Source: DAOMFM01 sp035429825
GTDB taxonomy: Bacteria; Acidobacteriota; Blastocatellia; UBA7656; JADIYM01
DNA length: 34,216 nt
Assembly: GCA_044224215.1 (NCBI GenBank)
Contig: JBGAKX010000040.1
Span: forward strand, 1 to 34,216
Direction: 5' to 3'
Positions 1 through 8,742 of the stretch are shown here, one piece after another. Both the position numbers and the translations under genes were made by a program. The notes below the pieces were generated by a model that saw only the letters and a program-made list of their open reading frames with translations, had not been told where the DNA came from and did no database searches. Positions within the stretch are counted from its first letter, which is position 1. Every line of letters begins with the position of its first letter.

Positions 1-111
1 CTGAGCGCGGTAGCGCTCAGGCCCCAAGGTGCGCTGTCGGGTGCGTGGGTTGAACCGTTCAACTCGCCCGCTCGGCTGCGCTCGTTGGGGCCTGAACGCT
101 ACCGCGCTCAG
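1..111. repeat. long imperfect palindrome downstream of asnA
   Basis: Bases 1-26 and 86-111 are inverted copies of each other (25 of 26 match by eye). The left arm is itself a smaller palindrome (CTGAGCGC-ggta-GCGCTCAG, 1-20). The interior contains a perfect hairpin at 49-63 (GTTGAA-ccg-TTCAAC), and the flanks of that hairpin can partly pair if G-U pairs are allowed, so nearly the whole 111 bases could fold into one stem. It ends 10 bases after the asnA stop codon. It may be a transcription terminator, a REP-like or MITE-like element, or a structured RNA; no U-tract is visible. The left arm begins exactly at the window edge, so the element could extend further. Confidence 0.6.
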
Positions 112-120
112 CTCTGTGCC

Positions 121-1254
121 TTACAGCACGTGGATGTTCTTCTCCCTGCAGATGTCCTTCAGGATCTTTGGCCACACCGTCACGCTCACCTCTCCAAGGT
201 GCGCCTTCTGCAGCAACAGCATCAGCGTCCGTGACTGACCGATCCCGCCACCGATGCTCAGCGGCAGCTCGCCGTTGATGATCCCCTGGTGGTACGGCAG
301 CTTCAGGAAGTCCATCTGACCCGTGATCTCCAGCTGCTGGCGGAGCGTCTCGGCATTGACCCGCACGCCCATCGACGACAGCTCGTGCCGGCGCTTCGTC
401 ACCGGATTCCACGTCAGGATGTCGCCGTTCAGCCCGTGCATCGGCCGCCCGTCCTTTGACGTCGTCGGTGTGACCCAGTCGTCATAGTCCGCCGCACGCA
501 GCTCGTGCGGATACCCGTCCGCGAGCTTCCACCCGATCCCGTAGATGAACACGGCCGGATACTCCTGCAGGATCGCCGTCTCGCGCTCCTTGCGGGGCAG
601 GTCCGGGTACCGCTCGAGGATCTCCTCGGCGTGAATGAACGTCAGCTTCTCGGGCAGGCGCGGATACTTGTCAGACCGCAGCTGCGGGAACATCTCGTGC
701 GCATAGACTTCCGCGCCCTTGATCACCTTCCACAGCTTCTCAACCGTCGCCGTGAGGAACTCGAGGGTCCGCTCTTCCGGCGTGATCACCCGCTCCCAAT
801 CCCACTGGTCGACATAGGCGCTGTGGTCGTGATCGAGGAAGTAGTCCTTACGCACGGCGCGCATGTCGGTCACGAGGCCCTCGCCGGGCGCCATGTCGAA
901 CTGCTTCAGCGCGACGCGTTTCCACTTCGTCGCGGCCTGCACGACCTGGGCGTCGATCGGGTGGATATCGCGGTCGTTCGAGATATGAAACTCGATGGGC
1001 GTTCGCGAGCCGTCGCGATCCAGGTAATCGTTGACGCCGCTCTCGACGTCGACGATCAGCGGGACCGTGACCATCATCAGGTTGAGCTCCTTGCACAGGT
1101 GCTCCTCGATGTAGTTCTTGACGGCGAAGATCGCCCGCTGCGTCTCCTTGGGCGTCAACGCGGACTTGTAGTCGCGGGGCAGGACCCGTTCGATCTCTTC
1201 GTATGTGCCGATCCCCGGACCGGCGAGATCCCGCTCCTTTCTGGTACTTGACAT
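121..1254 (-). CDS. asnA: aspartate--ammonia ligase (AsnA)
   Basis: This enzyme makes asparagine from aspartate, ammonia and ATP in the cytoplasm, by a class II aminoacyl-tRNA-synthetase-like fold. The 377-residue product follows AsnA throughout: an N-terminal stretch like YEEIERVLPRDYKSALTP, a central block YVDQWDWERVI, and the C-terminal signature GGGIGQSRTLMLLL followed by a VWP motif. It is somewhat longer than the roughly 330-residue E. coli enzyme. The start at 1254 is chosen because AGGAGG lies at 1264-1269, nine bases upstream; the open frame continues to 1359 but that extension does not look like AsnA. It is divergent from the kinase operon at 1501, with a 246-base region between them in which I see no confident promoter. 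The palindrome at 1-111 follows its stop. Confidence 0.95.
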   Translation of the reverse strand: MSSTRKERDLAGPGIGTYEEIERVLPRDYKSALTPKETQRAIFAVKNYIEEHLCKELNLMMVTVPLIVDVESGVNDYLDRDGSRTPIEFHISNDRDIHPIDAQVVQAATKWKRVALKQFDMAPGEGLVTDMRAVRKDYFLDHDHSAYVDQWDWERVITPEERTLEFLTATVEKLWKVIKGAEVYAHEMFPQLRSDKYPRLPEKLTFIHAEEILERYPDLPRKERETAILQEYPAVFIYGIGWKLADGYPHELRAADYDDWVTPTTSKDGRPMHGLNGDILTWNPVTKRRHELSSMGVRVNAETLRQQLEITGQMDFLKLPYHQGIINGELPLSIGGGIGQSRTLMLLLQKAHLGEVSVTVWPKILKDICREKNIHVL

Positions 1255-1500
1255 GATGGCGTTCCTCCTGGAGGTCGTGTCGACCTTACGATCGCGAACG
1301 CACGCCGGATGCCAACCGATAAACCCAGCTTTCCGAGGGCTTTGGACGCAAGTGCACACGGAAACTGGGGGATTCTGCGCGTTTGCGAGCGGTATTTGTC
1401 GCGAAATCGCTTCACGCGGCGGCGCACGGGGTTATCATGCGCACAGCGCCGCGCGTGCGCGCTCCTTCTGCCCGCGCGCCTCAGCTGAGAGGATCCCCGA

Positions 1501-3489
1501 ATGCTGTCCCCCAACACCGTACTTCAGGGCCGCTACTCCATCGTGAAGGAGCTCGGCCAGGGTGGCATGGGGGCTGTCTATCTTGCGCACGACAACCGGT
1601 TCCAGGGCCGGCCGGTCGCGCTCAAGGAGACGCTCGTCGACCGCGCCCGGCTGGACCTCCGGAAGCAGTTCGAGCGCGAAGCGCTCCTGCTGTTCGACCT
1701 CAAGCATCAGGCGCTCCCGCGCGTCATCGACTATTTCAGCGAAGGCCAGGGCGAGTTCCTGGTCATGGAGTTTGTCGAGGGACGCGATTTTTCGGAGCTT
1801 CTGGCGAGAAACGGCGGTCCGTTCGACGTCGCCCAGGTGGTCGCGTGGGCCGAGCAGCTGCTCGACGCGCTCGCCTACCTGCACACACAGGACCCGCCGG
1901 TCATCCATCGCGACATCAAGCCAAGCAACGTCAAGCTCACGCCGAAGGGGCAGGTCGTGCTGCTCGATTTCGGGCTCGCGAAGGGCGCACTGATGGCCCA
2001 GTCGCGCATGCTGTCGGGCAGCGTCGTCGCGGGAACACCGGCGTATGCGCCGCTCGAGCAGATGAACGGGCAGGGAACCGACGTTCGTAGCGACCTCTAC
2101 AGCCTTGCGGCGACGATGTACACGCTGCTCTCGAACCGGCTTCCGGCCGACGCCGGCATGCGAGCGACCGAGATCCTCAACGGCCGGCCGGACCCGCTCG
2201 TCTCGTTGCAGGAGATCGTCCCCGGTTTCAGCGAGGCGATGTGGTGGACGCTGCGCTCGACACTGGCGCTCGCTAAGGACGGCAGGCCGCGCTCGGCGGT
2301 CGAGATGCGCGCGGCGTTGCGCGAGGCGCTGACGCACGCACCCGGCCAGGGCGCGCGCGCGACGATTCTCGCGGGCGTGCCCGTCGTTCCGGACGCGCCG
2401 CGCCCGACGGAGTTTCAGGGGGGAGGGCACAGCTCGGTCCCGAACTCGGCAACGCCGACGCAGCTCGCGCCGCCGGTGTCGTCGGGCACGTCCGCGAACG
2501 ACCCGCACCGTTCGACGGTGCCGGGCCAGTTCCAGTCGACGATGCCGCTGACGGGCCAGCCGTCGGCGCCGCATTCGGCGCCATCTGCCGCACCGCCTCC
2601 TGTTTCGGCGCCGCCGGTCGCGCACGTTTCCGCGCCACCTCCTGTATCCGTACCGCCGCCGCCGGTTTCGGTGCAGCCTCCACCGCAGCTCTCCGCGCCG
2701 GTGTCGGCTCCGCCGCTCCCCGCGCCCGCACCTCCCATTTCGTACGGCGCTCCCGAGCCAACCATCGCCGCGAGACCGCCCGAGCGCTCGCGTTCGGGGC
2801 TCGCGCTTCTCTCGGTCGGGCTGGTGGCATTGCTCGGCGCGGGCGCAGTGCTCGGCTACCTCTACTATCCGCGCACGCCGGCCCCGCAGCCGGCCGTACC
2901 GGTCGAACCGGCTCCGAAGCCCGCGACGCCGACAACGGTCGCGCCGCCGCCGGCTCCCGCGCCCGTCTACGTCGGAGCGGTCCGATGGCGCTTCGAGCGC
3001 AAGGACGGCACGCCGATCGACACGCAGGCCGGTCCGGTCGCCACCGGCGAAGAGTTCCGCATCCGGTTCACTTCGCCAAAGGACGCGCGGATCTACCTGC
3101 TCGCACCCGATGCCAAGGGCACGTACCGAGCCTTCTTGACCGATCAGCCGTCGGCCGACACCAACACAAAGACGAACGCCATCGGGCCGGGCAAGGACGT
3201 CGTCTTCCCGGGGCTTCCGCTGACGCTTTCCGTGACCGAGGGCGAGACGCGATTCCTTGCGGTCCTCGCCGGGCCTGGCGACGTCGTACCGGCGCCGTTG
3301 CGCGGACCCGCGCTGGCGGCGCTCGCTCCGGCCGATGTCGAGTCGCTCAAGGAGATGGCAAAGGATTCCGCCGATTCGATCAAGACCGAGTCCGAATACG
3401 GCGACATCTCGGTTCGAAGGCTCGAAGGCGAGACCGGCACGCTCGTGTTCGAGATCGTGATCACCGGGCGCGCGGGGGGCCGCCGGTGA
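1501..3489 (+). CDS. membrane Ser/Thr protein kinase with DUF4384-like extracytoplasmic tail
   Basis: This is a Hanks-type kinase of 662 residues. The kinase domain occupies about 10-280: glycine loop GQGGMGAV (19-26), lysine in VALKE (K42), catalytic loop HRDIKPSN with D138, and DFG at 156-158. A long Pro/Ser/Ala-rich linker follows (about 300-430), then one membrane helix (about 433-454), a second proline-rich linker, and a C-terminal domain (about 490-600) with the pattern of DUF4384, including the phrases EEFRIRFTSPKDARIYLLAP and GTYRAFLTD. The kinase should face the cytoplasm and the tail the periplasm, so a signal sensed outside could be passed in. A purine-rich GAGAGG lies just before the ATG. 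Its stop overlaps the GTG start of the next gene (GTGA, 3486-3489), so the two are translationally coupled. The substrate is unknown. Confidence 0.9.
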   Translation: MLSPNTVLQGRYSIVKELGQGGMGAVYLAHDNRFQGRPVALKETLVDRARLDLRKQFEREALLLFDLKHQALPRVIDYFSEGQGEFLVMEFVEGRDFSELLARNGGPFDVAQVVAWAEQLLDALAYLHTQDPPVIHRDIKPSNVKLTPKGQVVLLDFGLAKGALMAQSRMLSGSVVAGTPAYAPLEQMNGQGTDVRSDLYSLAATMYTLLSNRLPADAGMRATEILNGRPDPLVSLQEIVPGFSEAMWWTLRSTLALAKDGRPRSAVEMRAALREALTHAPGQGARATILAGVPVVPDAPRPTEFQGGGHSSVPNSATPTQLAPPVSSGTSANDPHRSTVPGQFQSTMPLTGQPSAPHSAPSAAPPPVSAPPVAHVSAPPPVSVPPPPVSVQPPPQLSAPVSAPPLPAPAPPISYGAPEPTIAARPPERSRSGLALLSVGLVALLGAGAVLGYLYYPRTPAPQPAVPVEPAPKPATPTTVAPPPAPAPVYVGAVRWRFERKDGTPIDTQAGPVATGEEFRIRFTSPKDARIYLLAPDAKGTYRAFLTDQPSADTNTKTNAIGPGKDVVFPGLPLTLSVTEGETRFLAVLAGPGDVVPAPLRGPALAALAPADVESLKEMAKDSADSIKTESEYGDISVRRLEGETGTLVFEIVITGRAGGRR

Positions 3490-4454
3490 AGAGATTCGCG
3501 CTTATGCTGATCGCGGCGCTTCTCGCCACGGGTGCGGTGATGCGAGTTCCAGCGCAGGACGGCGGCGTGATCATCAACCGTCCGACCACGACGCCGACGA
3601 CAAAGCCGAAACCGAAGCCAACGACAAAGCCCGCGACCAAGCCGACGACGAAGCCGGCGACGAAGCCCGCGACAACACCGACGACAACGACGGACCCGAA
3701 GACCGGCACGACCACGACCGTCGTCATCCCGCAGCCGGCCGAGCCCGCGACACCGCTGCCGCCCACAAAGGAGTTCGACGTGGGCGACGGCCTGGTCGTC
3801 GCGATGGTCGTCGTGCCTGCGGGCACGTTCACGATGGGAAACGCCGAGGGCGAGACCGACGACCAGCCGCTGCACAAGGTGACGATCTCGGTGCCGTTTC
3901 TGCTCGCAAAGACCGAGGTCACGCAGAAGCAGTGGACCGCGATCATGGGCTCAAATCCGAGCAGGTTCCAGGGAGACGACCTGCCCGTCGAGCAGGTCAC
4001 GTTCGAGGATGTGCAGGAGTTCATCAAGCGTCTGAACGCGAAGTCTTCCGGCGGATGGCGTCTCCCGACCGAGGCCGAGTGGGAGTACGCGTGCCGCGCG
4101 GGGTCGACGACTGACGACACACTCGGGCTGGACGCGACGGCGTGGACACAGGCGAACTCCAGGGGCAAGACCCATCCGGTCGGATCGAAACAGCCGAACG
4201 CGTTCGGTCTGTACGACATGCAGGGCAACGTGCTCGAGTGGTGCGAGGACTGGCACGTGCCGTACACGGCCGACGACGAGATGGACCCGGTGCATCCGTC
4301 GATGAGCGCGTCCAAGTCGGCGTGCCGGATCGTGCGCGGCGGCAGTTGGAACGACGACGCCGACGCGGCAAAGCCCGGGTATCGGTTCTGGCTCGCGCCA
4401 AAGAACGCGAACGCGTTGCTGGGTTTCCGGCTCGCGCGCAACGTTCAGGAGTAG
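3486..4454 (+). CDS. exported SUMF1/FGE-fold protein without the catalytic cysteines
   Basis: The 322-residue product has an N-terminal signal-like helix (about 4-22, ending near VPAQ), a low-complexity linker of Thr/Lys/Pro repeats (about 34-75), and a SUMF1/formylglycine-generating-enzyme-fold domain (about 100-320). Family marks are VPAGTFTMG, the EVTQKQW and SNPSRFQGDDLPVEQV stretches, RLPTEAEWEYACRAG, GNVLEWCEDW, RIVRGGSW and GFRLAR. In true formylglycine-generating enzymes two cysteines lie between the GGSW and GFR motifs; here that stretch reads YRFWLAPKNANALLGFRL, with none. It is therefore more likely a binding or structural domain than a sulfatase-activating oxidase. It starts with GTG overlapping the kinase stop, so it is probably made with the kinase and may be its periplasmic partner or ligand-binding unit. 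The domain is strikingly similar to the one in the cytochrome fusion at 27388. Confidence 0.88.
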   Translation: MKRFALMLIAALLATGAVMRVPAQDGGVIINRPTTTPTTKPKPKPTTKPATKPTTKPATKPATTPTTTTDPKTGTTTTVVIPQPAEPATPLPPTKEFDVGDGLVVAMVVVPAGTFTMGNAEGETDDQPLHKVTISVPFLLAKTEVTQKQWTAIMGSNPSRFQGDDLPVEQVTFEDVQEFIKRLNAKSSGGWRLPTEAEWEYACRAGSTTDDTLGLDATAWTQANSRGKTHPVGSKQPNAFGLYDMQGNVLEWCEDWHVPYTADDEMDPVHPSMSASKSACRIVRGGSWNDDADAAKPGYRFWLAPKNANALLGFRLARNVQE

Positions 4455-4456
4455 TC

Positions 4457-4503
4457 GATCAGATCCGCGAATATCCGCGAATATTCGCGAATATCTGCGG
4501 CAG
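4457..4503. repeat. ten-base-periodic palindromic repeat (family R1)
   Basis: The element starts three bases after the stop of the SUMF1-fold gene and ends just before the convergent gene at 4512. It repeats a ten-base word (CGCGAATATC and variants) four times and is also nearly self-complementary (core CGCGAATATTCGCG), so it can form a hairpin on either strand and could end transcription from both sides. A close relative with the same GATCAGATCCG opening lies at 7368-7412. Confidence 0.75.
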
Positions 4504-4511
4504 CTGCTTCG

Positions 4512-5642
4512 TTACTTCGGCTGGATTCCGAGCGGGCGGTTCTGCACGTACACGAGCGAGAACTTCGACCCGGTCGTGAAGTGCCGGTTGATGGTTCCGG
4601 CCGGGTCAAAGAACCACTCGCCGAGCGGGCGGTCCTTCTCAGCGCTGTCAAACCAGCCCCACGGCGGCCGCGCCATGTTCTTGCCGCCCTCCTTGCCGTT
4701 GAACGCCGAACCCAGCGTCCCAACCTTCGCCGTGCGCGTTCCCGGCTTCGCGCCGGCGGTCTTGACCGAGAACGTGCCGAACGTCGAGGTCTCGGCATAG
4801 GTATCGTTTGGTGCGCCGGCCGCCTGGCGCCATAAGGTGGATTCCATGGGGATGAGCGCATACCCGACGCCGTCGCCGGACCGCTTGTCGGGGTCGTCCG
4901 CGGCGCCGGTTACGCGGTACGTAAGAAGCGACTTGACCGCTTCCCGCTTCGCGTCTGCGGTGGCGCCTGCCGACGCCTCGATGCCGTGGCCTTTCGGCTC
5001 GACGAAGAGCAACGGGTGCTCGCCGTCCATCGGGACGCGTTCGAAATTGTTCTTTGTGACGGTGCCCGCAACGTACTTGAGAAACTTGTTGTGCGCGAGC
5101 GTCTCGACGAAGACGACATTCAGGTCCGTCGCGCCGGGCCCCTTCTTTTTCGCCACGACGACGCAGCCCTCGAGGTCGTTCTCGTGCGCCAGCACGGCCT
5201 CGTCCGACTTGCCCGTCGGATCGTACTTGCCGTACTTCTCGGTCCCGGCCTGGATCAGGTTGCTCAGAATGACGCCTTTGGTGCTGCCGCCCTTGTAGTC
5301 CCGGGGATGGAAGCAAGCGTATTGAACAAAGACGTGCGTCTCTGTCTCCTTGACGTCAAAGTAGACGTACGCGCCAAGCGGATACTGGGTCTTCTCGGCG
5401 TTCGACCAGTTGTTGTCCCCTTTCCAATCGCCGTCAAAGTCGAATCGGGTGATGTAGTCGAACCGTGGCGTGTCGCCAAGCCCTTGAACGAAGACTGGCG
5501 CGACGGCCGCGGCGATCTCGGCGTCTCGCGAAACAGCAGTTTTCGTGGCGAGCGCTCGCGACGGGGACCGAGGTGCAGCGGGCACGCTGCCGGCCGCCAG
5601 CACGATCGCGAGTGAGAGGATGCGGATCGGAATACGTGGCAT
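4512..5642 (-). CDS. exported protein of unknown function with a HENDLEG motif
   Basis: The 376-residue product starts with a signal peptide (MPRIPIRILSLAIVLAAGS..., cleavage likely after about residue 23). The body has a PVFVQGLG entry, a DYITRFDFDGDWKGDNNW block, a segment of aromatic beta-strand type (ETHVFVQYACFHPRDY), and a conserved-looking HENDLEG motif at which acidic residues and histidine cluster. I recall this pattern from secreted bacterial proteins with weak likeness to the Vps62 family, but I cannot name a reaction. The clustered D/N/E residues may bind metal. The start at 5642 is supported by ACCTCC on the plus strand (GGAGGT in the message) at 5649-5654, six bases upstream; the longer open frame to 5684 would remove the signal peptide from the N-terminus. 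It follows aidB on the same strand with a 38-base gap. Confidence 0.7.
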   Translation of the reverse strand: MPRIPIRILSLAIVLAAGSVPAAPRSPSRALATKTAVSRDAEIAAAVAPVFVQGLGDTPRFDYITRFDFDGDWKGDNNWSNAEKTQYPLGAYVYFDVKETETHVFVQYACFHPRDYKGGSTKGVILSNLIQAGTEKYGKYDPTGKSDEAVLAHENDLEGCVVVAKKKGPGATDLNVVFVETLAHNKFLKYVAGTVTKNNFERVPMDGEHPLLFVEPKGHGIEASAGATADAKREAVKSLLTYRVTGAADDPDKRSGDGVGYALIPMESTLWRQAAGAPNDTYAETSTFGTFSVKTAGAKPGTRTAKVGTLGSAFNGKEGGKNMARPPWGWFDSAEKDRPLGEWFFDPAGTINRHFTTGSKFSLVYVQNRPLGIQPK

Positions 5643-5680
5643 GCGACTACCTCCAGCGCGAGGATTCGGATCGATCGAGA

Positions 5681-7363
5681 TCACCTGCCTTCATTCGCGT
5701 TCATCTGCGGCCTGTTCCGTTCGATGATGGCATTGAAGTCCGTGCCGGATGGAAGCGTACCGAGGGCGAACGAACGGTCCTGCGAGAAGCGTGAGGCGCA
5801 GAAGCCTTCTGCGACGGCCGAATTCCCCGCGCGGACCAGCAACGCGCCTTCGAGCGCCAGCGCCAGATCCTCGACGATGCGGCGCGCCTGGGACTCGATT
5901 TCGGCATCGCGCGCGAGCCCGCTTTCGATGCGCGAGACGAACCCATCCAGCCGCGCGTCCACGCCGCGTGCCAGCCGCAACTCCTCGAACAACGCGTCGA
6001 CCGTCTCCGGCTCTCTCCGCATCGCGCGCAGCACGTCGAGGCACTGCACGTTGCCCGAACCCTCCCAGATAGAATTGAGCGGCACATCCCGATACAACCT
6101 CGCCAGCGGCGCCTCCTCGACGTAGCCATTCCCACCCAGCACCTCGAGCGCCTCGGCCACCACCGCCACCGCGCGTTTCGTCACCCAGTACTTGCCGATA
6201 GCCGTCGCAATTCGGCTGAATCGCCGCTGCCGCTCGTCACCGAGCGCCTCGTCGAAACTACGCGCCAGGCGCATCGCAAGCGCCGTCGCCGCCTCAGACT
6301 CGACGCACAGATCGGCCAGCACGTTCTGCATCAGCGGCTGCTCGATCAGCCGCCTGCCAAACGCCGAGCGATGCGCCGCGTGATGTGTCGCCTCCGCTAC
6401 CGCGCGCCGCACCGTCGACGCCGACCCGATCGCGCAATCGAGCCTCGTGTGGCGCACCATCTCCATGATGCTCGCCACGCCGCGCCCCTCGTCGCCGACG
6501 AGCCGCGCCCACGCGCCGTGGAACTCCACCTCGCTCGATGCATTCGATCGGTTCCCGAGCTTGTCCTTCAGCCGCTGGATGTGAAACCCGTTGCGCGTAC
6601 CGTCTGGTTGCCAACGCGGCAGCAGGAAACACGACAACCCGCCTTCAGCCTGCGCCAGGATCAGGAACGCATCGCTCATCGGCGCCGAGCAGAACCATTT
6701 GTGACCGTCGATCGTGTAGGCCTCGCCCGGCCCACGCGCCGCCACGGGACGGGCGCGCGTCGTATTCGCGCGGACGTCCGAGCCGCCCTGCCGCTCCGTC
6801 ATCGCCATCCCAATGAGCGCGCCGCGCTTTCCATCGGCCGGGATCGATCGTGGGTCGTACTCCGTCGAAAGCACGCGCGGCTCCCACTCCGCGGCGATGT
6901 CCGGTTGCAGGCGCAGCGATGGAATCGCCGCAAACGTCATCGTCAGCGGACAGCTTGTGCCTTCGTCGACCTGGTGGCGAAGGAACATCAGCGCAGCGCG
7001 CGCAACGTGCGCACCGGCGCGGTCGCTCGTCCACGGCAGCGCGTGGACCTCTTGAGCGAGACCCAGCCGCATAAGCTCGTGCCAGGCCGGATGGAACTCC
7101 ACCTCGTCGATCCGATGACCAAACCGGTCGTGCGTCCGGAGCTCGGGCGCGAAGCGATTGGCGAGCACGCCGAGCTTCAGCGTCTCGCTCCGCCCGAGCA
7201 CCTCGCCGAATTCGTGCGCACGCCCCGCGATCCAGCCGCCGCCCTCGCGCTCGAGCGCCTCGCGGAGCACGACGTCCGTCGCGAACAGGTTGGTGTTCTC
7301 GAGAGCCGGAGGCTGGTTCAGGATCTCGTCGGACCCGATTGCAGTGAATTCCGAAGCGTCCAT
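5681..7363 (-). CDS. aidB: AidB-like acyl-CoA dehydrogenase-fold flavoprotein
   Basis: The 560-residue product matches E. coli AidB along its length: NQPPALENTNLF near the N-terminus, VEFHPAWHELM, CPLTMTFAA, the flavin-site block MTERQGGSDVRANTT, IDGHKWFCSAP, LKDKLGNRSNASSEVEF, and GGNGYVEEAPLARLYRDVPLNSIWEGSGN near the C-terminus. AidB belongs to the adaptive response to alkylation damage, binds FAD and DNA, and is thought to protect promoters or destroy alkylating agents. No ada or alkB gene is next to it; a photolyase lies 2.5 kb away on the other strand. The last residues (RPQMNANEGR) and the stop are encoded by a copy of the R1 intergenic repeat, which suggests the original C-terminus was replaced. 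No clear Shine-Dalgarno sequence precedes the ATG at 7363. Confidence 0.92.
   Translation of the reverse strand: MDASEFTAIGSDEILNQPPALENTNLFATDVVLREALEREGGGWIAGRAHEFGEVLGRSETLKLGVLANRFAPELRTHDRFGHRIDEVEFHPAWHELMRLGLAQEVHALPWTSDRAGAHVARAALMFLRHQVDEGTSCPLTMTFAAIPSLRLQPDIAAEWEPRVLSTEYDPRSIPADGKRGALIGMAMTERQGGSDVRANTTRARPVAARGPGEAYTIDGHKWFCSAPMSDAFLILAQAEGGLSCFLLPRWQPDGTRNGFHIQRLKDKLGNRSNASSEVEFHGAWARLVGDEGRGVASIMEMVRHTRLDCAIGSASTVRRAVAEATHHAAHRSAFGRRLIEQPLMQNVLADLCVESEAATALAMRLARSFDEALGDERQRRFSRIATAIGKYWVTKRAVAVVAEALEVLGGNGYVEEAPLARLYRDVPLNSIWEGSGNVQCLDVLRAMRREPETVDALFEELRLARGVDARLDGFVSRIESGLARDAEIESQARRIVEDLALALEGALLVRAGNSAVAEGFCASRFSQDRSFALGTLPSGTDFNAIIERNRPQMNANEGR
5683..5712. repeat. R1 repeat forming the 3' end of aidB
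   Basis: Read on the minus strand this is GGCCGCAGATGAACGCGAAT followed by GAAGGCAGG, matching the other R1 copies at 31581 and 31877. It overlaps the last ten codons and the stop of aidB. Confidence 0.7.
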
Positions 7364-7367
7364 CGTC

Positions 7368-7412
7368 GATCAGATCCGCTAATATTCGCGAATATCCGCG
7401 AAAATCTGCGGC
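7368..7412. repeat. R1 repeat between the ATP-grasp gene and aidB
   Basis: This copy shares GATCAGATCCG plus ten-base-periodic AATATTCGCG and AATATCCGCG words with the copy at 4457-4503. Here it lies between two genes on the same strand, so it is not only a terminator for convergent genes. It occupies nearly the entire 59-base gap and would be in the 5' leader of aidB if that gene is read through from upstream. Confidence 0.72.
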
Positions 7413-7422
7413 ATCCGCCTCA

Positions 7423-8625
7423 TCACGTCGGCTTGTCCGGCACCGGCATCGACGCGTGGAACTCGGTCGCGATCCGCTGCTGATATGCGTCGAGCAACTG
7501 CTCGATCCGAGCCGAATCCGTGGACCGCACCAGCAGCCCGACGTGGTGGTCCTTGTTCAATCGCCACACGATCTCGGGATCGTCGAACGACGACGTGTCG
7601 GGCGTCTCCTGCCGCGCGAGCGATATCACGATACCCGCGTACTCCTCACGATGGGGCGGCAGATGATACGGCACTTCGTCGGACCCGATCTCGATTCGTG
7701 CCCACTCGTTCCAAAGGTTGATGCCGGTCGCGGCCTCGACCGTCTCGGCGATGTTCGCGCCGCCGACTCGCGACGCCGTCTCGAGGAAATAGAACCGCCC
7801 GTCCGCCGCTCCCTTGATGAACTCGGTGTGCGTGACGCCGCGCACGAGCCCGAGCGTCGCCATCAGCTCGCGGTTGAGCGACTCGAGCGCCTGCGCGTCC
7901 GCCGAGTCGCGCGGCAGCGTTCGCGTCGTGAAGATCCCGCCGTCGTGCGCGACGCTCATCGGCGGGTTGCCGTACTTGTGCGCGACCGCGAACACGACCT
8001 CGCGCTCCGACACGATCGAATCGATATGGAAGATGTCGCCCGCGACGAACTGCTCGAGCACGTAGTAGCTCTGCCGGTCGTGCATCACGTCGAGCAGCGG
8101 CCACAGCTCGTCGGCGTAATGGACCTTTCGGATGCCGACCGCAGCGGCTTCCGATCGCGGCTTGAGGACCCACGGTCCCGGCACGCGCTCCATGAACTCG
8201 CGGAGCGCGTCGTAGTTCAGCACGTGCACGAACTCCGGCACCAGAATGCCGTGATCGCGCGCCTTCACGCGCATTGCGAGCTTGTCGCGGAAGTACCTGG
8301 CGGTCGTGTCGCCCATGCCCGGGATGCGCAGATGCTCGCGCAGCACGGCGGCGGTCTCGACGTCGTAGTCGTCGAGCGGAACGATGCGGTCCAGTTTTCG
8401 CGTGCGCGCGAGAAAGCTCACCGAGTGGATCGTCTCGTCGCGCTCCGACAGCTCGGGCATGTAGTAGAACTCGTCGATCGCCTCGCGCGGCCAGGGCTCG
8501 TCGTGCAGCTTTTCGAGGGTCAGCAGGATGACGTGGCACCCCTGTCGCTTGGCTTCGCGCAGAAAGTCCTCGCCCTTGAAATAGCTCGCGAGGCACAAAA
8601 TGGTGAGTTGCGGATCGTTGGGCAC
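7423..8625 (-). CDS. ATP-grasp family carboxylate-amine/thiol ligase
   Basis: The 400-residue product has the arrangement of ATP-grasp ligases: an N-terminal nucleotide-binding-like preATP domain (LTILCLASYFKGEDFLREAKRQG), a central domain with PGPWVLKPRSEAAAVGIRKV (phosphate-binding lysine) and YYVLEQFVAGDIFHIDSIV, and a C-terminal metal-binding stretch FYFLETASRVGGANIAE. These enzymes join a carboxylate, activated as acyl phosphate, to an amine or thiol; the substrate cannot be read from the sequence. The GTG at 8623-8625 is preferred because AGGAGC lies five bases upstream; the open frame runs on to 9324 only because it mirrors pdxH on the other strand. It lies upstream of aidB on the same strand and is divergent from pdxH. 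Confidence 0.85.
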   Translation of the reverse strand: MPNDPQLTILCLASYFKGEDFLREAKRQGCHVILLTLEKLHDEPWPREAIDEFYYMPELSERDETIHSVSFLARTRKLDRIVPLDDYDVETAAVLREHLRIPGMGDTTARYFRDKLAMRVKARDHGILVPEFVHVLNYDALREFMERVPGPWVLKPRSEAAAVGIRKVHYADELWPLLDVMHDRQSYYVLEQFVAGDIFHIDSIVSEREVVFAVAHKYGNPPMSVAHDGGIFTTRTLPRDSADAQALESLNRELMATLGLVRGVTHTEFIKGAADGRFYFLETASRVGGANIAETVEAATGINLWNEWARIEIGSDEVPYHLPPHREEYAGIVISLARQETPDTSSFDDPEIVWRLNKDHHVGLLVRSTDSARIEQLLDAYQQRIATEFHASMPVPDKPT

Positions 8626-8652
8626 AGCGTGCTCCTGACGTGATATCTTCTC

Positions 8653-8669
8653 GCCCGTGCCGCACGGGC
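8653..8669. promoter_or_regulatory. perfect inverted repeat in the divergent ATP-grasp/pdxH region
   Basis: GCCCGTG-ccg-CACGGGC is a perfect seven-base-pair inverted repeat with a three-base gap, lying 28 bases upstream of the ATP-grasp start and 74 bases upstream of pdxH. It could be an operator shared by the two divergent genes or a hairpin in a leader. No regulator can be assigned to it. Confidence 0.3.
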
Positions 8670-8742
8670 CCGCGCCGCTCGAAATGGTGACCGTGCGGAG
8701 ATTTAACCCGCTTTGGCGCGGTACAACAAGGGATGCGAACCG

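Noticed and set aside
1255..1359. N-terminal extension of the AsnA frame.
   Set aside because: AGGAGG is correctly spaced before the ATG at 1254 and the extension does not match AsnA proteins.
1390..1440. Promoter for the kinase operon (TTCACG-16-TATCAT).
   Set aside because: Both hexamers are weak and several other pairs fit as well in this GC-rich stretch.
4457..4503. Simple intrinsic terminator.
   Set aside because: The hairpin is A/T-containing with no clean U-tract, and relatives occur between same-strand genes, so it was filed as a repeat with possible terminator action.
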